Shown here: positions 1-7,699 of the stretch, piece after piece | Position numbering within the stretch: the first letter of the stretch is position 1 | Layout: each line of letters opens with the position of its first letter | DNA from: DATCZB01 sp035513215 | Lineage (GTDB): Bacteria; Pseudomonadota; Gammaproteobacteria; Steroidobacterales; Rariloculaceae | Direction of reading: 5' to 3' | Length of the DNA: 20,971 nucleotides | Assembly (NCBI GenBank): GCA_035513215.1 | Contig: DATKCK010000012.1 | Location: 1 to 20,971 of the forward strand | The notes under the pieces: generated by a model | Told to the model about the DNA's origin: nothing | The model's database searches: none | What the model saw: the letters and a program-made list of their open reading frames with translations, nothing else | Translations under genes and position numbers: made by a program

Positions 1-234
1 AATGGTGAGCCGCTCTACGACGACTACGAGATTCACTTCATGGTCACGCAAGGAATGCGCGACCGCGAAACGCTCGAGGTGATGCTCGAGCCGAGCTCCG
101 GCGAAGCCGGCGCCATCAATCCGGCCAGCCAGCAGCTCGACTTCTATATTCGAAGCCCCGAGCGCAACGATGCGAATCACCCGAATCGGGAAGTGTTCGA
201 TCACTTCTTTGCGATGGAGGTCACTTGGCGGTGA
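1..234 (+). CDS. C-terminal part of an unrecognised protein
   Basis: An open frame runs in from the left edge without a stop and ends at TGA 232-234, so these 77 codons are the C-terminus of a longer gene. The fragment is acidic and polar (a DDYEIHF stretch near the edge, FDHFFAMEVTWR at the end) and has no membrane segment. I recognise no family. The stop overlaps the likely GTG start of the next gene (GTGA), so the two are probably translated together and may act together at the cell envelope. The function is unknown. Confidence 0.6.
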   Translation, partial: NGEPLYDDYEIHFMVTQGMRDRETLEVMLEPSSGEAGAINPASQQLDFYIRSPERNDANHPNREVFDHFFAMEVTWR

Positions 235-983
235 CGGGCTGCGGGCCCGCGCCGGTACGGTGTTCCGGGCGGACTTCGAGGCCGCCCAGCCGGTGGCCGA
301 TTCTGGCGGCGGCACTCGGTATGCTAGCCATGCCCTGGCCGGCCAACGCGTTCCCGCCCTATCGCACGACTGACGCGGATACCGCCGGCGCCGGCGCCGT
401 CGAGCTCAGGCTGGGCGTCCTGCGTCTGCAGCGCCGTGACTCGGCGAGCGAGCGCAGCGCGCCGCTGAGCCGAATGAACTTCGGTATAGGCCCGCATTAC
501 GAGGTGATCTCCGAGCTCGAGTACGCGATCGACGAGCATCGCTTCGCGGAGGGAGCCTTGGGCTTCAAGTGGGCGAGCTTGGAGGACGGCAGGGGCGTCG
601 GCGTCGAGACGCTGGTCTTGCTGCCGGTTCATTCGGCGCTTGGCGGCGCGGGGGTCGAGTCGCAGTTCCTGCGCACGCGGCAGCACGAGCGTTGGCAGAT
701 CCATGGGAACGTCGGCGTGTTCTACGACCCGCGCTCGACGGACACCGAGCGCGGCTGGCGCGGCAGCGTTCTCGCCGAGTTTCCGCGGGAACGCTTCCGG
801 CCCGGCCTCGAGCTGTTCGTCAAGGATGCGCGCTCGGCGGATGCTCGAGTGCAGGGGGGCGTCGGTGTCATCGTGGCACTCGAGCGTTTCGAGATACGCT
901 CGGGCCTTCACGTCGGTCTCAGCGACGCGGCGCCGGATATCGAGGTGAGCCTCTGGTTTTCGTGGAAGTGGATGCGAGACTGA
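231..983 (+). CDS. Exported outer-membrane beta-barrel-like protein
   Basis: The frame encodes about 250 residues. A hydrophobic segment (ILAAALGMLAMPWPANA) ends in a good signal-peptidase I site, ANA before FPPYR. The mature part alternates polar and hydrophobic residues, has many aromatic and charged turns, and ends VSLWFSWKWMRD, which is what a small outer-membrane barrel looks like. The pattern NFGIGPHYEVISELEY followed by EGALGFKW resembles transporter or phenol-degradation (MetA-like) barrels, but this is similarity by eye. I prefer GTG 231, which overlaps the upstream stop; TTG 225 is the alternative, and GGAGG at 216-220 could serve either. The region before the signal segment is unusually long at about 20 residues. 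Cargo or partner is unknown. Confidence 0.65.
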   Translation: MTGCGPAPVRCSGRTSRPPSRWPILAAALGMLAMPWPANAFPPYRTTDADTAGAGAVELRLGVLRLQRRDSASERSAPLSRMNFGIGPHYEVISELEYAIDEHRFAEGALGFKWASLEDGRGVGVETLVLLPVHSALGGAGVESQFLRTRQHERWQIHGNVGVFYDPRSTDTERGWRGSVLAEFPRERFRPGLELFVKDARSADARVQGGVGVIVALERFEIRSGLHVGLSDAAPDIEVSLWFSWKWMRD

Positions 984-1623
984 TCGAAGCGCTCTGAAGT
1001 AGTGGGGGGATGGCGACCTCGAGCCGAGCGACGAGTGCTCGCGCCCGCACAAGCCGTTCGGGTGGAATTCGAACTGTCCGCCAGGCCTGTTCGAAACCGA
1101 AGTGAAACGGGACGGAACTGAGCGAAAGTGGCGGACCGGCCGAGATAAGCTGCCGAATGGCTCCGGACAACGGTTTGCCGAGACAACGCTGCCGCAGGAG
1201 CGCGCCGGGCTCGACGCCTAGGCGCGCTTGCCCCTTGTCAGGCGTATACAACCAACATGCTCGGACGGCAGCCTGACCGATGACGGATCACAGGCGTCGC
1301 CGATCGTGTCGACTATGCGTTAGCCGATTGTCGGGACCCGGCCACAGCTGGCAAGTGTTGGGCACACGCCGACCTGATCATTGTAAGTGCTGATCGAACA
1401 GCGCATTCCCTTGAGTGGCCTCTGTCTGAGGTCGACAGCGTTCCGTTCGCGGGCGATCGACAGGCGTTGTGCACGAATTGTGCAATTTCGAGCGCACAAG
1501 AAAAGCGCCATCGACGAACAGTCGTTTCAAATCGTGGCAGCTCGCCTCGCCGATATCCTGCGATACCGCGCGCATTGTCGATAGGCCCGTGCGGGGGCGA
1601 ATAAGCACGATGCGTCTCCTGTC
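984..1623. other. 640-base gap between convergent genes
   Basis: No convincing gene is visible on either strand; the short open frames here lack family signatures and good ribosome sites. Two TTGTGCA copies, at 1467-1473 and 1478-1484, lie 11 bases apart (one helical turn) and form a TGCAC/GTGCA dyad around GAATT. A clear rho-independent terminator for either flanking gene was not found. Confidence 0.5.
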
Positions 1624-2694
1624 TTACCGCTTCGGCAAATCAAACCAGGAGCGGTCCAGTTGCGCCCTCGAGAGACGGGTACGCGTCACGAAGGTATCGC
1701 CCTCACCGTTGAAGAGCACGAACGAGTCCCCCATCCTCGCAACCGACGAGACATAAAGCACGCCGCGCATGACACCCCTTGCGCCAATGCCGGTCACGAT
1801 TGCCCGCGACGTTATTCGCACGGGAAGAAGCGTGTCCCTCGCCAGCAAGACCCCCCAGTGATAGTAGCAGCGTCCCTGAGGTCGGCGAACGCTTTGATGA
1901 ACGAGAACGAGCAGGCGATCCTCGTCATAAGCGATCGGGTTCGTGCTGTAGGACACTGGTGCGGCGAACCCGCCGAGCGTCGTCAGATCGATGTCCATCG
2001 CGCTGTCGACGACCGTCGAGAACATAAGACGCTGGCGATCCACGAGCCTGAGAACGCGGTAGGGAAGAAACGAGTAGAAGAGATAGAGCTCGCCTCGAAG
2101 CTCCACGAAGACCCAGTTCTTCTCCCTGCGCTGCATGTCGAAGTCGATCTGTGGATGACCGAGGAACGTGAGCGCTTTTGCCTCAGGCTCGAGGCGCGAG
2201 AGTCCGACTCGTGAGCCCCTGTAGCCGGTCGTGCCCTCCGTCCTCGACACCTCTATCAAGCTGTGGTTGACCCAGAGCTGGCCGTTGAAACGAAACATTC
2301 TGAAGTCTTCGATTTCGACATCGCCATCGGGCGGAAAGCGCTCCAGTCTCGAGACGACCTCGGCGGACTCGAGGCGCAAGCCAGGCTCCAACCTGACGAC
2401 GACGGGCGCTCCGCGCATGTAGTTGTCCGCGTCTGCGTACAGCCAGTGCTCGACCTGGGCCTTCGCAAGAAGAATCAGGCGGCCATCGTCCATGCGCACA
2501 GCGCCCGGATTGAAGACACCGCCGGCGTATCCGAGAAGCCCCGGGCCCGCTATGACCCGGAACTTCGATCGATGCGTCAGATAAGCCCACGGATGGCGAG
2601 AAATGTCCGCCAGCAAGCGGAAGAATCGATAGAGCCGGCTACGAATTCGGGCGCGAGGCATCGATCCGACCGATCTCGCCGCGCCATCCGCCAT
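1624..2694 (-). CDS. GH130-like five-bladed propeller protein
   Basis: This 356-residue protein has the layout of glycoside hydrolase family 130 (mannoside phosphorylases and relatives). Matches in order are FNPGAVRMDDGRLILLAKAQ (61-80), EIEDFRMF (127-134, matching the VEDPR block that carries the catalytic Asp, here D130), EKNWVFVELRGELYLFYS (191-208), YSTNPI (249-254), YYHWGVLLARDTLLPVR (277-293) and LYVSSVARMGDSFVLFNGEGD (313-333). All blades appear present. The Pro after ED is replaced by Phe. Known members split or make beta-mannosidic links with phosphate; the substrate here cannot be read. It is the last gene of the glycan operon and overlaps the upstream membrane-protein gene. Met12 (2661) is an alternative start. 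No signal peptide is seen, so it is probably cytoplasmic. Confidence 0.7.
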   Translation of the reverse strand: MADGAARSVGSMPRARIRSRLYRFFRLLADISRHPWAYLTHRSKFRVIAGPGLLGYAGGVFNPGAVRMDDGRLILLAKAQVEHWLYADADNYMRGAPVVVRLEPGLRLESAEVVSRLERFPPDGDVEIEDFRMFRFNGQLWVNHSLIEVSRTEGTTGYRGSRVGLSRLEPEAKALTFLGHPQIDFDMQRREKNWVFVELRGELYLFYSFLPYRVLRLVDRQRLMFSTVVDSAMDIDLTTLGGFAAPVSYSTNPIAYDEDRLLVLVHQSVRRPQGRCYYHWGVLLARDTLLPVRITSRAIVTGIGARGVMRGVLYVSSVARMGDSFVLFNGEGDTFVTRTRLSRAQLDRSWFDLPKR

Positions 2695-2908
2695 AAGCCG
2701 CAGCCATCAACGTGACGATGGCATGTCCGACGGCAATGCCGGCGATGACGAGGCCGATTCCCCATGACACGAAGAAGAACACGAGGACCGCCGATACCCA
2801 CACAATGAGCGAGGCGGAAGACTGCGCGCTGCGTCCCCTGACGAGATAAACGGAGAGCGGCGGGCACGGCAGCGAAGCCAGCAGCGAAAGCGAGAGCCTA
2901 AACCACAT
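2639..2908 (-). CDS. Small membrane protein
   Basis: An 89-residue protein with two hydrophobic stretches: residues 2-21, which include a CPPLSVYLVRG segment, and about 33-70 (SLIVWVSAVLVFFFVSWGIG and beyond, which could be one or two helices). The PPLSVYLVRG piece recalls Pmp3/YqaE small membrane proteins, but the match is too short to assign. Its ATG (2906-2908) lies inside the last codons of the GMC oxidoreductase gene, an 11-base overlap, and its 3' end overlaps the GH130-like gene, so it is embedded in the operon. It may anchor an operon product at the inner membrane; that is a guess from position. Confidence 0.6.
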   Translation of the reverse strand: MWFRLSLSLLASLPCPPLSVYLVRGRSAQSSASLIVWVSAVLVFFFVSWGIGLVIAGIAVGHAIVTLMAAAYGGWRGEIGRIDASRPNS

Positions 2909-4493
2909 TGTCCGCGCCGACGAATTCGGCCGATCTCGACTTCAGATGCTCTGCGAGCCTGAACGCAAACGCGATGATCATCATGGTCGGGCCCGAGTAG
3001 CCCGCCGTCGGGAACACGGAGCTCCCCAGGATGTACAGATTCTCGACGCCGTGCACTCGCAGATCGCTGTCGACGACGCCGTCGCGCGGAGAATCGCTCA
3101 TGCGGGTCGTCCCGATGTGATGGAATTTGCCGCCGATGGTCTTGTCGACGAATTCCGGCGTCAGCTCCTCGAGAACGAAACGTCCGGCCCCGACAGCGCT
3201 CAACTCACGAACCACGAGGTCATGGCCTTCTTGGAACGTCCTGTAGTCCGTCTCGCTGAGGAACCAGCTCAGGTCGGCGCGCCTCGAGCCGAGAGAATCG
3301 CGTTCCTCGGACAGCGTGATACGCGATCTTGGATTGGGCGCCTGCTCGATTCTGTGCTCGAGCAGATACAGTGACGCCCGGCTATCGACGAGATTCCGGT
3401 TGTTGAGCTCGTATTCCGCCGCGTCCGTCAATTCTCCGACGACCGTCACGATGTCTTCGAGCACCTGGCGATCGAACGGCTCGAAGAATCGACTTTTCAG
3501 GCGGCCCAAGGCGTCGCGCACGTCCTGCTCGGCGTAGACGGGAATGAAGCGGCAGTAGTATTGAAGGATTCCGAGCTCCCGCATGGTCGGCGCGCTCAGC
3601 GACAAGTTGGCGTTCAGATTCCGCCGCTCCGCATACCGCCAGTCGTAGAGCAGGGGCAGGCGTTTACTCGGAATCAGCGTCGAGCCGCGCACGTAGGGAT
3701 GCTCCATGAAATACCGGCCGACGTGATCGTAGGCGTTACCAATGCCGGCCTCTTGGATATCGTTCGAGGCCAGAAGCAATCGCGCGTTCTCGATCGCGTG
3801 GCAGGCCAGGACGACGATCCTGGCGCGTACTCTCACGGTCTTGCCCGTGGTCGTCTTCGCTCGAAGAGACTCGAGCCGCGTCCCTTCGGCAGCGAGCTCA
3901 AGATGAACGACATTCAGGTTCAGCACGATGCGAAGGCCCGGTGCCCCGGCCAGTTCTTCCCGGTAAATCCGTCCGAATCGCTCTTCCGGCGTGATCTGAA
4001 AGACTTTCGTCACGAGGGCGGGAGCTTGTGTCTCGAAGAGAACGGATCCCGGAAAACCGAGCTCCGTCGCATGGTAGGCCGGGTCGAAGAAATGCGTCGT
4101 GATCCCGAGCTCGCCGGCCGCGAGGTCGATGAAGGGTTGTATCTCATCCTTTTGTACCGGCCAGGCCGGCACGCCGAGCTCGGGGCGCCCCTCGTAATCG
4201 ATGGGGTCGTTCGCCCGACTGTAGCCGCTCCAGTGATTCGTCGTGCCGCCGAAATAGCGTAGCCGGCAGGCCCGCAGATCGAGGTAGGGAAGCCCCAGGT
4301 TCCGGCCGCCGCAAAGCTCCTGAGTCACCGCGTCGAACTCGAGCGAGCCTGCCTCGAGCAGAACAATGTCGCCGTAGGCGCCGGCGAGTTTCCTTGCGAG
4401 CATTATGCCCGCGGCACCGGCGCCTACGATGCAGAGCTCGCACTCGATATTCTCTGGAACCTCGTCCGTTCGGGCATCGAGTAGGCCCGTCAT
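2898..4493 (-). CDS. GMC-family FAD-dependent oxidoreductase
   Basis: 531 residues, normal length for the glucose-methanol-choline oxidoreductase superfamily. The FAD-binding motif VGAGAAGIMLARKLA is at 23-37 with the ribose-binding LLEAG at 45-49, and RYFGGTTNHWSG (79-90) is the usual flavin-contact block. The C-terminal GMC domain contains FHHIGTTRM (457-465, catalytic His), the FAD-closing NLYILGSSVFPTAGYSGPT and a final amphipathic helix. Where many relatives have Asn-Pro after the Gly-rich turn, this one reads GYSGPT, so the second catalytic position may differ. There is no signal peptide of its own. Its ATG overlaps the stop of the Tat-signal gene (ATGA), so the two are likely made together and exported as a complex, as in gluconate and fructose dehydrogenases. 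The likely substrate is a sugar alcohol or sugar hydroxyl in the glycan. Confidence 0.85.
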   Translation of the reverse strand: MTGLLDARTDEVPENIECELCIVGAGAAGIMLARKLAGAYGDIVLLEAGSLEFDAVTQELCGGRNLGLPYLDLRACRLRYFGGTTNHWSGYSRANDPIDYEGRPELGVPAWPVQKDEIQPFIDLAAGELGITTHFFDPAYHATELGFPGSVLFETQAPALVTKVFQITPEERFGRIYREELAGAPGLRIVLNLNVVHLELAAEGTRLESLRAKTTTGKTVRVRARIVVLACHAIENARLLLASNDIQEAGIGNAYDHVGRYFMEHPYVRGSTLIPSKRLPLLYDWRYAERRNLNANLSLSAPTMRELGILQYYCRFIPVYAEQDVRDALGRLKSRFFEPFDRQVLEDIVTVVGELTDAAEYELNNRNLVDSRASLYLLEHRIEQAPNPRSRITLSEERDSLGSRRADLSWFLSETDYRTFQEGHDLVVRELSAVGAGRFVLEELTPEFVDKTIGGKFHHIGTTRMSDSPRDGVVDSDLRVHGVENLYILGSSVFPTAGYSGPTMMIIAFAFRLAEHLKSRSAEFVGADNVV

Positions 4494-4870
4494 GAGAATC
4501 CGGGCCTCTCGCGTCCGTCGAAGTGGCTCGCGATGAGAACGGCGGCTTCGAGACGCGTCAGGCGAAGCCCATGGATATCGATCGTGTCCTTGGCGCGGTA
4601 ATCAGCGCGGATCAACGCGGCCGGCGGAAAACGCCTTTCGGCCCGCGCGACTCGTTGCTCCTGCTCCCGGACAAGCGCTGTGGCCGCTGATAAGCCGAGA
4701 GCGTCGACGCAGAGTAAGCCGAGCCTTCGCGCCGCCGGTCGATCGACGGTGATCAGAGACGTAAGCGTGAGCGGAACGGATCCTGCTTCGCCCGCCCCCG
4801 TCGCCGTCAAGGAGGACGCGACCGCGGAAGCGGCGCCGGACAGACAAAAGACTCGTCGCGAGACTGTCAT
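4490..4870 (-). CDS. Small Tat-signal partner protein of the GMC oxidoreductase
   Basis: A 126-residue protein starting MTVSRRVFCLSG, a twin-arginine motif (S-R-R-x-F) followed by an Ala/Ser/Gly-rich hydrophobic stretch. The rest has no metal or haem motif; the end (residues 94-118, DTIDIHGLRLTRLEAAVLI) is a short helix region of the kind found in small subunits that travel with GMC dehydrogenases. It ends in a 4-base ATGA overlap with the oxidoreductase start. In gluconate 2-dehydrogenase and fructose dehydrogenase a small Tat-bearing subunit carries the unsignalled flavoprotein across the membrane; I infer the same here. No clear Shine-Dalgarno precedes ATG 4870. The 74 bases to the upstream pyruvyl transferase gene are short enough for one operon. 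Confidence 0.7.
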   Translation of the reverse strand: MTVSRRVFCLSGAASAVASSLTATGAGEAGSVPLTLTSLITVDRPAARRLGLLCVDALGLSAATALVREQEQRVARAERRFPPAALIRADYRAKDTIDIHGLRLTRLEAAVLIASHFDGRERPGFS

Positions 4871-4944
4871 AACGGACGATCGTATCCCAAAGACACTCCC
4901 CGCTCACGGAACTGCGTTCGATGTAGCTGACTGTCGCTTCGTCT

Positions 4945-6177
4945 TTAGGTAAAGTTCGCCTGTGCAAGCGACTTGATTGTCGGCAACCGGCTCGCGATCT
5001 TGTTCCGAATCTCGTCTCGCCCCGCGATCAAGGGCAGCACGCGTTCCTTGAAACGGGCGAGGGCCTCCTCGGGATCCAGGTTCAGTCCATCGATGTTCAG
5101 ATGGCTCATCAATCCTTCGAACTTCCCCTGGTAGGATAGGCAGACCAGCGGGGTTCCCCGCTCGAGCGCCGCGATGGCGAGATGCATCAGGCCTGTCACG
5201 ACGAAATCGAGCTGACCGCAGATCGACCTGATTTCCGACGCGCGGCAGCTTCCGACAACCATCGAATGCCGGCGGATCTCATCCGGCAGCATCGCGAGAA
5301 GCGCTTCCGCGAGCTCCACGTCCCCCGGGTATCTCTTAGAGCAGCGGTAGTCGTGCGGAATGAGCACCAGGCTGAAGCCCTGCCCTGCATCGCACAATGC
5401 GGTTACGGCATCGCGAAACCTGCCCATCACAACGTCCAGGGTCGCGGCATGCGGCCGCACGAAGAGGCGGTGATTGAAGTTAAGGCCCACCACGACCCGG
5501 GAAGCTGATTTTTCGTTCTCGATCCACTGCCGCGCCGAGTCTGCCGTCGTGCCGGCTCCGGCCTCGAGGAGAAACGCGACGTCTGCGACGAGCTCGATCG
5601 GGCGGTCGAGACGAGCGGTCAGGCGCCGGTACGAGACCGGGTCCCTGACGCAAAGGCGAACGTCACGGGGAAGGCGGCGCAGCGTTCGCACCGACTCCGG
5701 CGTCGGCCGATCGTTGAAGCTGAAACCCAGAACGGAGACCCGAACGCCGGCAGCCGATGCGAGTGAGGCGAGCTCGGTGATTCGCGCGGCACCCCTTTTG
5801 CCATGGTACCCATCCATGATATCCGCGCCGAGGCAATAGAATCGCTCGAACCGCATCACGGTCACCACGAACCTCGCTTTCCGCCAGCGGGAGACACCGA
5901 GATCGATGATCTCGAAGTCCGGCTGCCAATTGCACCATTCCTCGCCCGTCCCGAACGCGAGAATTGCGAGGCGCTCGACGCCGCTCTTGCGCAGGAACAG
6001 CAGGGTTGCCGAGACCATCGCGTCGTCTCCCAGGTTTCCGGGAGCTGCGGGCGGCAACACCAGTGTCGAACGGTTGCCGTTCGATGCAACGATACCTAGC
6101 TTTCTGAGACTCCGGACCAGCGATGTCAACAGCGCCAGCGCGAGATCTGCGCCGCTTTTCACCAGTCGTCCGTACAT
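4945..6177 (-). CDS. Polysaccharide pyruvyl transferase family protein
   Basis: 410 residues matching the polysaccharide pyruvyl transferase (CsaB/WcaK) fold. Visible blocks are an N-terminal GNLGDDAM (47-54), ADIMDGYHG, a central VRDPVSYRRLTARL followed by LVADVAFLLE, LIPHDYRC, and near the end TGLMHLAIAALERGTPLV then SYQGKFEGLMSHL (328-360), where the family usually has GRMHA and a Lys-containing loop. The family adds pyruvate ketals from phosphoenolpyruvate to sugars of surface polysaccharides. The usual Arg of GRMH is Leu here (TGLMH), which may shift specificity. It lies 45 bases after the glycosyltransferase gene in the same direction. The N-terminal helix (residues 9-28) is amphipathic rather than a signal. 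The target sugar is unknown. Confidence 0.8.
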   Translation of the reverse strand: MYGRLVKSGADLALALLTSLVRSLRKLGIVASNGNRSTLVLPPAAPGNLGDDAMVSATLLFLRKSGVERLAILAFGTGEEWCNWQPDFEIIDLGVSRWRKARFVVTVMRFERFYCLGADIMDGYHGKRGAARITELASLASAAGVRVSVLGFSFNDRPTPESVRTLRRLPRDVRLCVRDPVSYRRLTARLDRPIELVADVAFLLEAGAGTTADSARQWIENEKSASRVVVGLNFNHRLFVRPHAATLDVVMGRFRDAVTALCDAGQGFSLVLIPHDYRCSKRYPGDVELAEALLAMLPDEIRRHSMVVGSCRASEIRSICGQLDFVVTGLMHLAIAALERGTPLVCLSYQGKFEGLMSHLNIDGLNLDPEEALARFKERVLPLIAGRDEIRNKIASRLPTIKSLAQANFT

Positions 6178-6222
6178 GAATGCCGTGGGGACGTGCCGAA
6201 GTACCGTGAACGTGCGAGTCCT

Positions 6223-7332
6223 CTAGGCAAGGGCCGGCTCAACGCCAAGGCGCGCGCCCTGCACCAACGATAGCGCGTTGAGAACGAGCACATCGGGCCG
6301 CATGTGCGCCTGGTAGTACTCGGCGTTGTTCTCCATCAACCTCATGCGAACCTTGTCGTCGAGCATCGCTTCTTCGGCTCTCTCGATACACTCCTCAGGC
6401 GTTGAAAACTCGAGGTAGTTCCGATCGGGCGCGAACGTTCCCGGAACCTCGAATCTCAAAGGCTCACTCAGGATCGCCTTCGAGCAGGCCACATACTCCG
6501 CCAGCTTCCATCCGTTCGATCCATGGAGGCCGGTCGTTGCGATACAGACATGATGACGCTTCATCAGAGACAGGTAGTTCCGCTTCGATGTGAGCGTTTG
6601 GTTTCGCACGACGAGATCAGGATAGTTCTCGTTAGCAAAAGACGATGCCTCGAAACCGCCGGTGAAACGGTCACCGAAGCGCTTTCGAAGCAATCGAATG
6701 CACTTTGCCCGCGTCTCGCTTATCTCGTGGCGTTCCTCTGACTTTTCGGCTGCACGATCGGGATTTCCTTCAGGCGAATGCGCTCTCGCCAGAAAGAGAA
6801 GCTGAGGTTCGGGAGAGTTCTCCGGCCGAGCCTCGAGATCCCTCAGTCGCGGCACGTAACCGAAATAGTTCCCGGTATCCAGAGCGCGCTTCAGACTCCG
6901 CGCGATGCCGTCGCCGAGCATTATTCCCCTGGCGGCGCCAAGCAGGTCGTACTTGTCCGGATAGACGTTGTAATTCAAACCGAGCGGAAACACCTTCTGC
7001 CTGAGGGCTGGAGCGAGCTTTCCGACGAATTTCGAGCAGTAGGATCGCTTGAAGTAGATGTCGCAATCATCGAGCGCGACTTCGGCGAGCTCTATGGCGT
7101 CGTGCGTATCGAAATGCAGGCGCACCGAGCCCTCCAGAACGACATCCAGATGCGCGTGCCCGGCGTCATTGAGATGTCGATCGCTCCGAGCGTACAGGGC
7201 CCGCGGGGAATCTACGATGGTTTGCTTCAGTCTGATTCGCCCCTGGGAGCGGAGCATTGAAAAACCGGTGTAGAGCTGCTGTAAATGATGGCTCAATGAG
7301 TGGCAACGAATCTCGCACTGAGGATTTGACAT
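6223..7332 (-). CDS. GT-B-type glycosyltransferase, first gene of the glycan operon
   Basis: 369 residues. The C-terminal half looks like a family-1/4 GT-B glycosyltransferase: PQLLFLARAH (176-185) opens the second Rossmann domain, and the region TTGLHGSNGWKLAEYVACSKAI (267-288) followed by a glutamate-rich helix matches the sugar-nucleotide site of such enzymes (GxxxKxxEyla). The ending LMENNAEYYQAHMRPDVLV is the typical closing helix (monomer-flanking RxNA-like block). The N-terminal acceptor domain is poorly conserved, as usual. There is no signal peptide, so it probably works at the cytoplasmic membrane face. ATG 7332 has a good ribosome site (TGAGGA, about ten bases upstream). It is the promoter-proximal gene of the minus-strand operon; donor and acceptor cannot be told. 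Confidence 0.75.
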   Translation of the reverse strand: MSNPQCEIRCHSLSHHLQQLYTGFSMLRSQGRIRLKQTIVDSPRALYARSDRHLNDAGHAHLDVVLEGSVRLHFDTHDAIELAEVALDDCDIYFKRSYCSKFVGKLAPALRQKVFPLGLNYNVYPDKYDLLGAARGIMLGDGIARSLKRALDTGNYFGYVPRLRDLEARPENSPEPQLLFLARAHSPEGNPDRAAEKSEERHEISETRAKCIRLLRKRFGDRFTGGFEASSFANENYPDLVVRNQTLTSKRNYLSLMKRHHVCIATTGLHGSNGWKLAEYVACSKAILSEPLRFEVPGTFAPDRNYLEFSTPEECIERAEEAMLDDKVRMRLMENNAEYYQAHMRPDVLVLNALSLVQGARLGVEPALA

Positions 7333-7699
7333 TAGTTTTTTTCCTCACGGAAACGCCAACAACCGGGCAGACTTTGCCGTCTCTGGCCGAGCTTGCGCAG
7401 CTGAATCGGGATGCGGTAACGCACAGTATAATATCGCGCCGTCGAGTATGACGGCTTTTCGACATAATCGGAGTGTGAATCAGTCAAACATTAGGAGGAG
7501 GCTGTCCGTTGTGGAAGGGCCTCCGACACCCGTCTCGTAATCGAGCCGAAACCGAATCCCAGCGGTGTGCTGCGCCTATCGAATTCATCACGGCCCAGCA
7601 TCCCGTTCAGGATCCAGGAATCGCTCCAGCGACTCCGCCACAAGCACGACTGCGTTGCGTCGACCCTCCACCGCGTGGATCTCAACGCGTTTGCGGCCC
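7333..7699. other. Region between glycan operon and pyrophosphatase remnant, with fragment and orphan leader
   Basis: No intact gene. On the minus strand an open stretch from 7707 to the stop at 7588-7590 (39 codons, beginning LPEGRKRVEIHAV and ending LDPERDAGP) continues right after the broken pyrophosphatase in a shifted frame; it looks like the end of another gene but I do not recognise it. On the plus strand a TATAAT (7427-7432) and a very strong Shine-Dalgarno (TTAGGAGGAG, 7491-7500) precede TTG 7509, but the frame that follows (to 7715) has no protein-like pattern. The AT-rich stretch at 7420-7470 probably holds the promoter of the glycan operon, although no clear -35/-10 pair was found on the minus strand. 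Confidence 0.4.

Noticed and set aside
324..1052. Minus-strand open frame of 242 codons opposite the barrel gene
   Set aside because: The plus strand has a signal peptide and barrel pattern with coupling to the gene before; the minus frame has neither.
2639..2908. Naming the small membrane protein as Pmp3/YqaE
   Set aside because: Only a short Pro-Pro-Leu-x-Val segment resembles that family; it is longer (89 against about 52 residues) and the hydrophobic pattern differs.
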